Assembly (NCBI GenBank): GCA_017994815.1
Contig: JAGOJY010000037.1
Span: forward strand, 1-39,310
DNA length: 39,310 bases
Reading direction: 5' to 3'
DNA from: Acidobacteriota bacterium
Lineage (GTDB): Bacteria > Acidobacteriota > Polarisedimenticolia > J045
Within the stretch, counting starts at the first letter, position 1, and every line of letters begins with the position of its first letter. This document shows positions 1-8,326 of the stretch, one piece after another. The position numbers and the translations under genes were made by a program. The notes beneath the pieces are model-generated. The model ran no database searches. It saw only the letters and a list, made by a program, of their open reading frames with translations, and had not been told where the DNA came from.

Positions 1-855
1 GTTCCGCAACGCGTCGGTCAGCACGGGCGTCGCGCTGGTCTCGCCGAACGCCCCGAGCGCGAGCGCCGCCGCGCTGGCCAGCGGGTCCCTGGCGTTCTGT
101 TCGAAGTTCCGCAGGTAGTCGGCCGTCGTGCGGTCGATCTTCTTCGCGGCCTTCGCGACGCGCGACGGCGGCACGGAGAACCGCGAGCGGTCCGGTTGCT
201 CGGCCTGGATCTCCTCGATCGCGATCTTCACCGCCTGCTGCTGCTCGAAGGCGGCGCGGCGTCGCTCGACGTAGGTGCGGTCGGCGTTGCGCGCGCGGAG
301 CACCGCGGCGACCGCCCCGGCGTGGGCGGCCGCGGCCGGACCGAAGCGCCCCAGGGCCTCGATGATCGCCTGCCGCGCCGCGGGTTCTGCCGAAACCGTG
401 GCGGTGTCGGCGCGATCGGCGGGGACGGCTTTCGTGAGCGCCTCGGCAAGCGGGCCGATCGCGCGCGGATCGCCGATCGCGCCCAGCGCCGCGGCGATCG
501 CGCTGCGCGTCGGGATCACGCCGTCGCCGGTGTCGTAATCGTTGGGGCCCTCGCGCAGCACCTCGATCAGCGCCGGCACCGCGGCCCGTGCGCGCGGTCC
601 GAGCGCCTCGAGGCAGCGCGCCGCGCCGAGCGGGCACTCGTATTCGGCGTGGAAGCGCGAAGTCAGCCACTGCAGCCAGGACCCCTCGCGCTCGACGACG
701 ACGCAGGGCTCCGGCGCCTGGCTGGAGTAGTCGCAGCGCTCGTTCCGCAGCTGCTCGATCAGCGCCTGGATCGAGGGTTCGGCCGCGACGGCCGGTGCGG
801 CGGCAAGGGCGGCGAGAACGAGGCACGGGACCAGCCGGACGAGGATCGGCCGCAT
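1..855 (-). CDS. Exported HEAT-repeat protein (3' end outside window)
   Basis: The frame is open from the ATG at 855 to the window edge, giving 285 codons with the C-terminus missing. Residues 1-24 form a Sec-type signal peptide: a short basic start, a Leu/Val/Ala-rich core and an AVAAE cleavage region. The mature part has at least four HEAT-like helical repeats with the usual A.P.L...L pattern (for example RAAVPALIEVLREG, then GDPRAIGPLAEALT). A weak GGAG lies about 8 bases before the ATG. HEAT repeats are protein-binding scaffolds, so a periplasmic or surface interaction role is likely. The partner and exact function are unknown. The gene diverges from the esterase gene at 977. Confidence 0.75.
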   Translation of the reverse strand, partial: MRPILVRLVPCLVLAALAAAPAVAAEPSIQALIEQLRNERCDYSSQAPEPCVVVEREGSWLQWLTSRFHAEYECPLGAARCLEALGPRARAAVPALIEVLREGPNDYDTGDGVIPTRSAIAAALGAIGDPRAIGPLAEALTKAVPADRADTATVSAEPAARQAIIEALGRFGPAAAAHAGAVAAVLRARNADRTYVERRRAAFEQQQAVKIAIEEIQAEQPDRSRFSVPPSRVAKAAKKIDRTTADYLRNFEQNARDPLASAAALALGAFGETSATPVLTDALRN

Positions 856-976
856 CGGTTTCGGCTCCACGGGCCGGCCGGTGCCGTGCGTTCCCCTCCG
901 CCCGCGGCCGCCCACGTCAATTTAGTGTCGGCCGGCCACGGTCCGCCGTATCACTTACCCGGAGAGGGAGGGCTCG

Positions 977-3391
977 ATGCGAAACTGTTGGGCCGCAGTT
1001 GTTCTGGCACTCTCGATTCCGACCGTATTGGCCGCGCCGCCACCCGAGGTGCCGCCCACGCTGGCGCTCGACCCCGGCGGCGAACTGGTCTGGGAACCGG
1101 TGCCCGGCGCGACGGCCTACAACCTCTACCGCGGCCAGCGGCCCGACGGGACGGACCTGGCCTGCCTCGTGTTTCGCTCGGCGCAGACCACGGCGTCCGA
1201 TCCGGGGACCCCGACCAACCTCTTCACGTACGTGGTTGCGGCGTGGAACGTCGACGGCGAGGGGCCGCTCGGCGCGGCGAGCGGCGGCGCGCCGCGCGCG
1301 GCGGCCGTGCGCTGCGCGGACGATGACGGCGATTCCGTCCGCGACGACCAGGACAACTGCCCCGGCGCGCCGAACCCTGCCCAGGCCGACCAGAACGGCG
1401 ACGGCCTCGGCGATGCCTGCGACCCGCGCACGTACGACTTCGAGGCCGACAGCGTCGGGCAGCGCCCGGCGGCGATGACGCAGTCCGGGGGAACCAACAC
1501 CACCTTCCTCGTGCGCGACTACGCCGGCGACAAGGGCGTGGCCTACGACGGCAGCGTTTCGATCCGCGACGCGTTCGACCGCCTCGCGCTGCGGCACCCG
1601 CGCCAGGACCTCACGGTCTACCTCGACACGCAGGACGTGCCGGGGCAGTACCTCGACCTGCAGCTCTGGAGCGACGGCACGTACGCCGAGAACGCCGGCT
1701 CGGACTTCCTGTTCCGCATCAACCAGGCCGGCGACGTCGACTGCTACCAAAGGACCGGCCGCGATTACGCGCTCCTGCGGTCCGCGGCGCTCGGGCCGCT
1801 GGGCCGCTTGCGCCTGCGATTGTTGAAGGAAGCGGGCACGAACTCCTCGCTGCACGTGGACACGTGGAACGGCGGCGGCTGGAACGCCGACGCGACGGTC
1901 TGCACGACCACCGATGACCACCTGCTGGCGGGCCGCGCGCTGGCGCTCACCGACGTCGCGAGCGGCCGGCGCCCCGTGCTGCGCATCAGCGCCGAGCCGC
2001 TGCCGCCCGCGGCCGCGCTGACTTTGGACAAGTCGTACGACGGGCTGGCGGACTGGAAGCTGTTCCAGCGCGGGCCCTCGGGGAGCGCGCCCGTGCCGCT
2101 TCCGGTGTCGTACCGCGCCGACGAGCCGGCACGCATCGAGGTGCGACTGGTCGAGCACGACAGCGGTGTGGTTGTTCCGGGGTTCGACTACGCCGACCAC
2201 GCCTGGCCGCTGGGCCCGGCACCGAACGGTGCCGTCGCGGACTTCACCCTGCCCGACGTGCCGCAGGGCGGGAACTACGATCTGGAGGCGCGGCTGCTGC
2301 GCGCGTCGGACGGGCTTCTGCTCGGCGAAGACGCCGCGCTCGACATCGGGGTCGGCGACGTGTTCCTCGCCACCGGACAATCCAACATGTCGGGGTACTC
2401 GGGGACGCTCGAGCCGGCCGAGCCGCCGCTCGCGACCGTGCACCTGTTCGGCAACGACTACAACTGGAAGCTCGCCGCCGAGCCGATGGACTCGGGGGTG
2501 GACCAGGTCGACCGCGTCAGCGCCGAGAGCCCGGCGCACTCGCTGATGCTGCGGTTCGCCAAGGTCGTGTCGACGTTCGCGGGCGTGCCGGTGGCGATCA
2601 TCCCCGCACCGCTCGGTGGCACCAACCTGTACTCGCAGTGGCAGCGCCGGGCCGCCGATCCCGACAACCGCGGCACGCTGTACGGCTCGTCGATCTTCCG
2701 CGTGCTGTCGCAGGGTTACGCCCACCCGATCCGCGGCGTCATCTGGTACCAGGGCGAGTCGGATGCGGGGCGCGGCGTCGAACTCTACCGGCAGGACCTC
2801 GAGCGGCTGGTGGCGGACTACCGCGCGGACCTCCAGAGCCCGGAGCTTTTCTTCGGCAACTGCCAGTTGGCGACGTACGCCGCGGCCGACCTGAACACGT
2901 GGCTCCCGATCCAGGAGGCGCAACGTCAGCAGGCGGCGGCGGATCCACTGTCGGACGTCGTCGCGCTGGTGGACCAGCCGCGGGCCGACATCATCCACCT
3001 CAACGTCGACGGCTACAAAGAAGCCGGCCGGCGGCTGGCGAACGCCGTGCTGAAGGGTTCCTACGGCCTGCCCCGGACGCTCGGGCCGCAGATCGCGTCG
3101 GTGCGGTTCGGCGACGGTGCGCTCACGCGGATCGAGCTGACCTACGACCGCGCTGTCACCGGCGGCGTGCCGAGCCTGTTCCGCGTCAACGACAACGGCG
3201 CGGCGGTGACCATCACCGACGTCACGACAGGCGGCAAGACGGTGACACTGCTGCTGCAGCAGGCCGCGTCCGCGACCGGGACGACGCTGAGCTACGGCTA
3301 CTCGACCAATTCGGCAGTGCAGTGGATCAAGGCCGCCGACGGCAACGGCGCGGCGCTGGCCTTCCTCGACATCCCCGTGCTCGCGCCGTGA
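977..3391 (+). CDS. Secreted SGNH-type esterase with SASA (sialate O-acetylesterase-like) domain
   Basis: This is an 804-residue exported protein. A signal peptide (about residues 1-20) is followed by a fibronectin-III-like segment (about 28-110), a short thrombospondin-type-3, Asp-rich calcium-binding stretch (about 114-150) and a lectin-like beta region. The catalytic SASA domain spans about 455-695. Its nucleophile motif GQSNMSG has Ser469, the family block WYQGESDA lies at 590-597, and His674 in HLNVDGY is the probable catalytic base. The last 100 residues form a beta-sandwich-like extension. SASA/CE6-family enzymes remove acetyl groups from sugars such as sialic acid or xylan. The substrate here cannot be read from sequence, but secretion plus accessory domains suggests polysaccharide de-esterification. 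A strong GGGAGG Shine-Dalgarno precedes the ATG. Confidence 0.85.
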   Translation: MRNCWAAVVLALSIPTVLAAPPPEVPPTLALDPGGELVWEPVPGATAYNLYRGQRPDGTDLACLVFRSAQTTASDPGTPTNLFTYVVAAWNVDGEGPLGAASGGAPRAAAVRCADDDGDSVRDDQDNCPGAPNPAQADQNGDGLGDACDPRTYDFEADSVGQRPAAMTQSGGTNTTFLVRDYAGDKGVAYDGSVSIRDAFDRLALRHPRQDLTVYLDTQDVPGQYLDLQLWSDGTYAENAGSDFLFRINQAGDVDCYQRTGRDYALLRSAALGPLGRLRLRLLKEAGTNSSLHVDTWNGGGWNADATVCTTTDDHLLAGRALALTDVASGRRPVLRISAEPLPPAAALTLDKSYDGLADWKLFQRGPSGSAPVPLPVSYRADEPARIEVRLVEHDSGVVVPGFDYADHAWPLGPAPNGAVADFTLPDVPQGGNYDLEARLLRASDGLLLGEDAALDIGVGDVFLATGQSNMSGYSGTLEPAEPPLATVHLFGNDYNWKLAAEPMDSGVDQVDRVSAESPAHSLMLRFAKVVSTFAGVPVAIIPAPLGGTNLYSQWQRRAADPDNRGTLYGSSIFRVLSQGYAHPIRGVIWYQGESDAGRGVELYRQDLERLVADYRADLQSPELFFGNCQLATYAAADLNTWLPIQEAQRQQAAADPLSDVVALVDQPRADIIHLNVDGYKEAGRRLANAVLKGSYGLPRTLGPQIASVRFGDGALTRIELTYDRAVTGGVPSLFRVNDNGAAVTITDVTTGGKTVTLLLQQAASATGTTLSYGYSTNSAVQWIKAADGNGAALAFLDIPVLAP

Positions 3392-3395
3392 AAAG

Positions 3396-3415
3396 GGCGG
3401 CCGTGGCTGGCCGCC
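3396..3415 (-). terminator. Hairpin terminator after rarD
   Basis: GGCGGCC and GGCCGCC form a 7-bp stem around a 6-base loop. Read on the minus strand, the stem is followed by CTTTTC. It lies just past the rarD stop and at the end of the convergent esterase gene. The U-tract is short, so termination is plausible rather than certain. Confidence 0.5.
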
Positions 3416-3423
3416 GTCCACGA

Positions 3424-4317
3424 TCAGCCGTTCGGCCTTGGCCGCGTGGTGCTGACGGCGTAGATCGCCAGCGCGGTCCAGATGAACGCGAACGCGACCG
3501 CCTCGACCGCGCGGAAGGGCTCGCCGAACGCGACCACCGCGAGCAGGAACTGGCCGGTCGGGGCGAGATACTGCAGCAGGCCGAGCGTGGACAGGTGCAG
3601 GCGGCGGGCCGCGGCGGCGAACCAGATCAAGGGCAGGGCGGTGATCGCGCCCGAGAGAACCAGGAGCAGGTCCAGCCCGCGCGACACCTCGCCGAAGCTG
3701 TCGCTGCCGCGCGCGTCGATCCACGCGAGGTAGGCGACGGCGGCCGGTAGCAGGATCGTCGTCTCGACGGTCAGGCCGACCGTCGCCCCGACCGGAAGCA
3801 TCTTCCGCAGCAGTCCGTAAAGGCCGAAGGTCCCGGCCAGCGCGAGCGAGATCCACGGCGGCCGGCCGTGGTGGATCGTGAGCGCGAGGACGCCGATCGT
3901 GGCCAGCGCGACGGCGACTTTCTTGGCTGCCGGCAACCGCTCGCCGAGGATGACCACGCCGAGCAACACGTTGAACAGCGGGTTGATGAAGTAGCCGATG
4001 CTGGCCTCGAGCAGGCGCGCGTTCGCGACGGCCCAGATGTAGGTGAGCCAGTTGGCCGCGAGCAGCAGCGTCGTGGCGGTGAGCGTCAGCACCGCCCGCG
4101 GCGTGCGCAGGACGTCCAGCACCGGGCGGAGCTTCCCGCGCGCGGCGACGATCACGCCCAAAAGCACGAACGACCAGACGACCCGGTGCGCGAGCACCTC
4201 GGTCGGCATGACCGCGGCCACCGCCTTGAAGTAAACGGCGGCGAGACCCCACCACAGGTAGGCCGCGGCGCCGTAGACGAAGCCGGAGGCGGGCTCGCGC
4301 TCGGTCTCGGCCGTCAT
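3424..4317 (-). CDS. rarD: RarD-type EamA/DMT family permease
   Basis: The protein has 297 residues with about ten hydrophobic spans. It shows features typical of RarD: an N-terminal YGAAAYLWWGLAAVYFKA segment, the EVLAHRVVWSF block, NWLTYIWAV and IGYFINPLFNVLLGV, and a C-terminal LQYLAPTGQFLLAV. The ATG at 4317 was chosen because it places the first span where the family has it; the same frame is open upstream to 4935 but that part does not look like protein. RarD is annotated as a chloramphenicol-sensitivity protein, but its physiological substrate is not established. It diverges from a second DMT transporter at 4442. Confidence 0.88.
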   Translation of the reverse strand: MTAETEREPASGFVYGAAAYLWWGLAAVYFKAVAAVMPTEVLAHRVVWSFVLLGVIVAARGKLRPVLDVLRTPRAVLTLTATTLLLAANWLTYIWAVANARLLEASIGYFINPLFNVLLGVVILGERLPAAKKVAVALATIGVLALTIHHGRPPWISLALAGTFGLYGLLRKMLPVGATVGLTVETTILLPAAVAYLAWIDARGSDSFGEVSRGLDLLLVLSGAITALPLIWFAAAARRLHLSTLGLLQYLAPTGQFLLAVVAFGEPFRAVEAVAFAFIWTALAIYAVSTTRPRPNG

Positions 4318-4427
4318 GCGACCCCGGGCCGCCGGGCAGGGGAATGGAGCACGCCGTCCTCCGTCGACCGCGCCGGGGCCGGGCGGCGGCCTACGATAGA
4401 CCCGCCGTGCGCCCGCGGGCACCCGCG

Positions 4428-4433
4428 TATGAT
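4428..4433 (+). promoter_or_regulatory. -10-like TATGAT close to the start codon
   Basis: TATGAT (4 to 5 of 6 matches to TATAAT) ends 8 bases before the ATG at 4442, and no Shine-Dalgarno fits between. Transcription would begin at or next to the start codon. No good -35 hexamer is visible, so this rests on spacing alone. Confidence 0.35.
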
Positions 4434-4441
4434 GCGCGCCG

Positions 4442-5305
4442 ATGGGCCCGGTGTTCGCGCTGCTGACGGCGCTCTTGCTTGCCGCCTCGGACGTGTTGAC
4501 GCGGCGGCTTTTCGTCGGCGACGCGGCGTCGCGCCCGCGGGACGTGCTGACGCTCCGGTTGCTGTTGTCCGTGCCGCTGTTGGCCCTCGCGCTGCCGGTT
4601 GCCGGGTCTCCGCCGTCCGCGGCCGAGTTCTGGATCATCGTCGCCGTCGGCGCACCGCTCGAGATCGCGGCCCTGCTGCTGTACCTCGGTGCGCTGCGCG
4701 CGGGACCGATCTCGACGTCGCTGCCGCTATTGGCGGCAACACCGGTGTTGCTGCTCGTGGCGGGCCCCGTGATCGCCGGCGACGAGCCCGCGCCCGCGGC
4801 GGCGCCGGGCGTACTGCTCGTCGCGGCCGGCGCGTACGCGCTGCACCTGGGGAAAATCCGCCAGGGCTGGGCCGAGCCGCTCCTGGCCCTCGCGCGTTCG
4901 CGCGGCGCCCGGATGATGCTGGGCGTCGCGGTCATCTACTCGATCACGTCCGCGCTGGGCAAACGCGGCGTCGTGGTCTCGTCACCGGCGGTGATGGCGG
5001 TCTACTACTTCCTGGCCGTGGCCGTGCTCGGCAGCCCCGTCGCGCGCCCGCGCACGGTGCTGCGGCTGGTGCGCGCGCACACCGCGCTGGCCGTCCGGAT
5101 CGGCTTGGCGTCCACGGCGCAGCTCTTCACGCACATGGCCGCGCTGGCGCTGATGCCTGCCGCGGAGATGATCGCGCTGAAACGGCTGAGCCTGCTGTTC
5201 GGCAGCGCCGCCGGGGTGTTTCTCCTGGGCGAGCGTGGCGGCCGCGCGCGCCTCGCCGGCGCAGCGCTGATGGTCGCGGGCGCGATCTGGATCGGGGTGT
5301 CGTGA
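4442..5305 (+). CDS. EamA/DMT family transporter
   Basis: The product has 287 residues, almost all in hydrophobic segments, arranged as two EamA halves of about five spans each with a hydrophilic break near residues 137-155. The second half ends with the typical ALKRLSLLFGSAAGVFLLGE and a final span GAALMVAGAIWIGVS. EamA proteins move small metabolites such as amino acids, nucleotide sugars or drugs across the inner membrane. No substrate can be assigned. It is divergent from rarD with 124 bases between the starts and ends 257 bases before the kynurenine operon, so an amino-acid-related export role is possible but unproven. Confidence 0.8.
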   Translation: MGPVFALLTALLLAASDVLTRRLFVGDAASRPRDVLTLRLLLSVPLLALALPVAGSPPSAAEFWIIVAVGAPLEIAALLLYLGALRAGPISTSLPLLAATPVLLLVAGPVIAGDEPAPAAAPGVLLVAAGAYALHLGKIRQGWAEPLLALARSRGARMMLGVAVIYSITSALGKRGVVVSSPAVMAVYYFLAVAVLGSPVARPRTVLRLVRAHTALAVRIGLASTAQLFTHMAALALMPAAEMIALKRLSLLFGSAAGVFLLGERGGRARLAGAALMVAGAIWIGVS

Positions 5306-5498
5306 TCCGGCGTGCGCAGACGGCGTCAGGTTGGCGAGTCGCCACCTCGGCCGTTTCGCGGACCGGCCGGTCTGGGCGGGGGCAATCCAAGGTACGGGCC
5401 GGCGACCGGCCAGCGTGGCCCATCGGTGGCCCGGCGGTTCCGCCGCTTCGTCCGGCCAGGGACGCGGCGCTTCGCGTAAGCCGCAGTTAGACGGGGGT

Positions 5499-5528
5499 TT
5501 GCCGGGGCCGGAGAGGGCGGTGTAGGCT
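5499..5528 (+). promoter_or_regulatory. Possible promoter of the kynurenine operon
   Basis: TTGCCG (5499-5504), an 18-base spacer and TAGGCT (5523-5528) lie 34 bases before the first operon ATG. Three to four of six bases match in each hexamer. The rest of the 5306-5562 gap shows no RNA motif or clear operator to me. Confidence 0.35.
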
Positions 5529-5562
5529 CGCGCCGCCCGAGTGGAACGCCGGGGACACGCGC

Positions 5563-6081
5563 ATGGCCAACCTCTCGCCGTTGAACCTCACGCAGTGGAT
5601 CGACGAGCACCGGGAACTGCTCCGCCCACCCGTCGGGAACTCGATGATCTGGAAGGACACCGAGTTCACGGTCATGGTGGTCGGCGGCCCCAACCAGCGC
5701 AAGGACTACCACATCGACCCGGGCGAGGAGTTCTTCTACCAGGTCGAGGGCGACATCGTCCTGCGCGTCATCGAGGACGGGCGCGGGCGCGACATCCCGA
5801 TCCGGCAGGGCGAGATCTTCCTCCTCCCGTCGAACATCCCGCACTCGCCGCAGCGCCCGCCGAACACGGTCGGGCTGGTCATCGAACGCCGGCGCCGGGC
5901 GGACGAAATCGACCACCTGCGCTGGTACTGCGGGAGCTGCGGCGAGGTGCTGCACGACGCCGCGTTCCACTGCGAGGACCTCGGCACGCAGCTCAAGCCG
6001 ATCATCGAGGAGTTCTACGCCGACGAGTCGCTGAGGAAGTGCCGCCGCTGCGGGCAGGTGATGCAGGTGCCGGGGCGGTGA
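5563..6081 (+). CDS. nbaC: 3-hydroxyanthranilate 3,4-dioxygenase
   Basis: This 172-residue cupin enzyme opens the ring of 3-hydroxyanthranilate with O2 to give 2-amino-3-carboxymuconate semialdehyde. The Fe(II) ligands are His50, Glu56 and His94, and Arg46 and Arg98 match the substrate-binding arginines of characterised bacterial enzymes. A second, rubredoxin-like metal site is intact in the C-terminal tail (Cys123, Cys126, Cys160, Cys163), as in the bacterial 170-190-residue form. It is the first gene of a six-gene operon, and its TGA overlaps the GTG start of the next gene. Being first matches its role in removing a reactive intermediate, although the gene order does not follow pathway order. 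Confidence 0.96.
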   Translation: MANLSPLNLTQWIDEHRELLRPPVGNSMIWKDTEFTVMVVGGPNQRKDYHIDPGEEFFYQVEGDIVLRVIEDGRGRDIPIRQGEIFLLPSNIPHSPQRPPNTVGLVIERRRRADEIDHLRWYCGSCGEVLHDAAFHCEDLGTQLKPIIEEFYADESLRKCRRCGQVMQVPGR

Positions 6082-7079
6082 TTCCCGCCCGCATCGACCT
6101 GCACACGCACATCCTGCCGGAGCGCTGGCCCGACCTGGCGCGCCGCTACGGCTACGGCGGCTTCGTCCACCTCGAGCACGACGGCCCGGGCTGCGCCCGG
6201 ATGATGATCGGCGACCGGCTCTTTCGCCGGATCGAGGACAACTGCTGGGACCCGGCGCGGCGGCTGGGCGACTGCGACCGCGACGGCGTGACCGTTCAGG
6301 TGCTCTCGACGGTCCCGGTGATGTTCAGCTACTGGGCCAAGCCCGAGCACGCGCTCGACCTCTCGCGGATGCTCAACGACCACATCGCCGAGATCGTCGC
6401 GCGGCACCCGGACCGCCTCGTCGGCCTGGGCACCGTTCCGCTGCAGGACCCCGACCTGGCGATCGGCGAGCTCGAGCGCTGCACCGTGGAACTGGGCCTC
6501 GCGGGCGTCGAGATCGGCAGCCACGTCAACGGCTGGAACCTCGACCAGCCGGAGCTGTTCCCGTTCTTCGAGGCCGCCGCCAAGCTCGGCGCGGCGCTGT
6601 TCGTCCACCCCTGGGACGTGCTCGGCCGCGAGCGCATGCCGAAGTACTGGCTGCCGTGGCTGGTCGGCATGCCGGCCGAGACCGCGCTGGCCGCGGCAAG
6701 CCTCGTCTTCGGCGGGGTGCTGGAGCGGCTACCGCGCCTGCGCGTGGCGCTGGCCCACGGCGGCGGGGCGTTCCCGTTCCTGCTCGGCCGCATGCAGCAC
6801 GGGTTCGCGGTGCGGCCGGACCTGTGCGCGGTGGACAACGAGCGTCCGCCGGGCGACTACGTGCGGCGGTTCTACGTCGACTCGCTGGTGCACGACCCGC
6901 GCGCGCTGCGCTACCTTTTGGAGGTGTTCGGGCCCGAGCGCGTCGCGCTCGGCTCCGACTACCCGTTCCCGCTCGGTGAGAAACCGCCCGGGCGACTGAT
7001 CGACTCCATGAGCGACCTCGACGACGCCACCCGCGAGCGGCTGCTGTCCGGCACCGCGCGCGAGTTCCTGGGCCTGTGA
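6078..7079 (+). CDS. nbaD: 2-amino-3-carboxymuconate-6-semialdehyde decarboxylase (ACMSD)
   Basis: The product is a 333-residue amidohydrolase-superfamily decarboxylase that acts on the unstable product of the preceding dioxygenase and gives 2-aminomuconate semialdehyde. The GTG start at 6078 overlaps the upstream TGA (GTGA). With this start the zinc ligands fall at His9, His11, His177 and Asp294, the same numbers as in the Pseudomonas fluorescens enzyme. The catalytic-site His is at 227 (LAHGGG), and Arg51, used for the substrate carboxylate, is present. This enzyme diverts carbon away from quinolinate and NAD synthesis, so the operon is catabolic. Its own TGA overlaps the kynureninase GTG. 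Confidence 0.95.
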   Translation: MIPARIDLHTHILPERWPDLARRYGYGGFVHLEHDGPGCARMMIGDRLFRRIEDNCWDPARRLGDCDRDGVTVQVLSTVPVMFSYWAKPEHALDLSRMLNDHIAEIVARHPDRLVGLGTVPLQDPDLAIGELERCTVELGLAGVEIGSHVNGWNLDQPELFPFFEAAAKLGAALFVHPWDVLGRERMPKYWLPWLVGMPAETALAAASLVFGGVLERLPRLRVALAHGGGAFPFLLGRMQHGFAVRPDLCAVDNERPPGDYVRRFYVDSLVHDPRALRYLLEVFGPERVALGSDYPFPLGEKPPGRLIDSMSDLDDATRERLLSGTAREFLGL

Positions 7080-8326
7080 ACTACGCGGCCGACGACGCGT
7101 TCGCGGCCCGGCTGGACGCGGAAGACCCGCTGCGCGAGCTGCGCGCGCTGTTCGAGCTGCCGCAGGGCCTGCTGTACTTCTGCGGCAACTCGCTCGGGCC
7201 GATGCCGTGCGCCGCGCGCCCCGCCGTCGAGCGGGAGTTGGACGACTGGGCCCGGCTCGGCGTCGAGGGGCACTTCCACGGCCGCGTGCCGTGGTTCACC
7301 TACCACGAGGCTTTCCGCGAGAGCTGCGCGCGGCTGGTCGGGGCGCTGCCGTCCGAAGTCATCGTGATGAACACGCTCACCGTCAACCTGCACCTGATGC
7401 TGGCCAGCTTCTATCGCCCGACGCCGGAGCGGCACAAGATCCTGGTCGAGGACAGTGCCTTTCCCTCGGACATGTACGCGGTGGCCTCGCAGATCCGGCA
7501 CCACGGCTACGACCCGGCCGAGGCACTGGTCGTCGCGCGCCCGCGCCCGCGCGAGGACGTCCTGCGCACGGAAGACGTCGAGGAACTCCTCGCGCGCGAG
7601 GGCGCCTCGATCGCCGTGGTCCTGCTCGGGGCGGTGCAGTTCGCGACCGGGCAGTGGTTTGACATGCCGCGCATCACGGCGGCGGCGCGCCGCGCCGGGT
7701 GCGTCGCCGGCTGGGACCTCGCGCACGCGGCGGGCAACGTCCCGCTGCGTCTGCACGACTGGGACGCCGACTTCGCCGTCTGGTGCTCGTACAAGTACCT
7801 CAACGCTGGTCCGGGCGCGGTCGCCGGCTGCTTCGTGCACGAGCGCCACGGCGGCAACCCGGCGCTGCCGCGACTGGCCGGCTGGTGGGGCAACGACCCG
7901 GCGACCCGCTTCGCGATGCCGCACGAGTTCGTCCCGCGCGCCGGCGCCGACGGCTGGCAGCTCAGCAACCCGCCGATCCTCTCGCTCGCGCCGCTGCGCG
8001 CCGCGCTCGACGTCTTCGACCAGGCCGGCATCGACGCGATCCGGCGCAAGTCGGTGGCGCTGACCGGCTACCTCGAGTTCCTGGTGCAGGGGATCCCGGC
8101 ACCGCCGTTCCGGCAGATCACGCCGCGCGAGGTCGGCGCGCGCGGCGCGCAGCTCTCGCTGCGCGTGCGCACCGGCGCCGCCGAGCTGTGCCGGGCGCTG
8201 CGCGATCACGGCGTCGTCGCCGATTCGCGCGAGCCCGACATCCTGCGGCTCGCGCCGGCCCCCCTGTTCAACACCTTCGGCGAGGTGCTGCAGCTCGGCC
8301 GCATCCTCGCCCGGCTGGCCGCGTGA
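7076..8326 (+). CDS. kynU: Kynureninase
   Basis: This 416-residue fold-type I PLP enzyme cleaves kynurenine or 3-hydroxykynurenine to (3-hydroxy)anthranilate and alanine. The PLP lysine is Lys240 in WCSYKYLNAGPG. Asp214 and His217 lie in the GWDLAHAAGN motif that holds the cofactor pyridine nitrogen, and LYFCGNSLG near residue 35 is the usual N-terminal signature. The GTG at 7076 overlaps the ACMSD stop, giving the normal family length. With a 3-hydroxylase and 3-hydroxyanthranilate dioxygenase in the same operon, 3-hydroxykynurenine is the expected substrate. Confidence 0.96.
   Translation: MNYAADDAFAARLDAEDPLRELRALFELPQGLLYFCGNSLGPMPCAARPAVERELDDWARLGVEGHFHGRVPWFTYHEAFRESCARLVGALPSEVIVMNTLTVNLHLMLASFYRPTPERHKILVEDSAFPSDMYAVASQIRHHGYDPAEALVVARPRPREDVLRTEDVEELLAREGASIAVVLLGAVQFATGQWFDMPRITAAARRAGCVAGWDLAHAAGNVPLRLHDWDADFAVWCSYKYLNAGPGAVAGCFVHERHGGNPALPRLAGWWGNDPATRFAMPHEFVPRAGADGWQLSNPPILSLAPLRAALDVFDQAGIDAIRRKSVALTGYLEFLVQGIPAPPFRQITPREVGARGAQLSLRVRTGAAELCRALRDHGVVADSREPDILRLAPAPLFNTFGEVLQLGRILARLAA

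Noticed and set aside
917..4255. 1,112-codon open frame on the minus strand
   Set aside because: It lies antisense to the esterase and in another frame of rarD. Its translation is Arg/Ala/Gly/Val-rich with no domain. Long empty frames are expected at this GC content.
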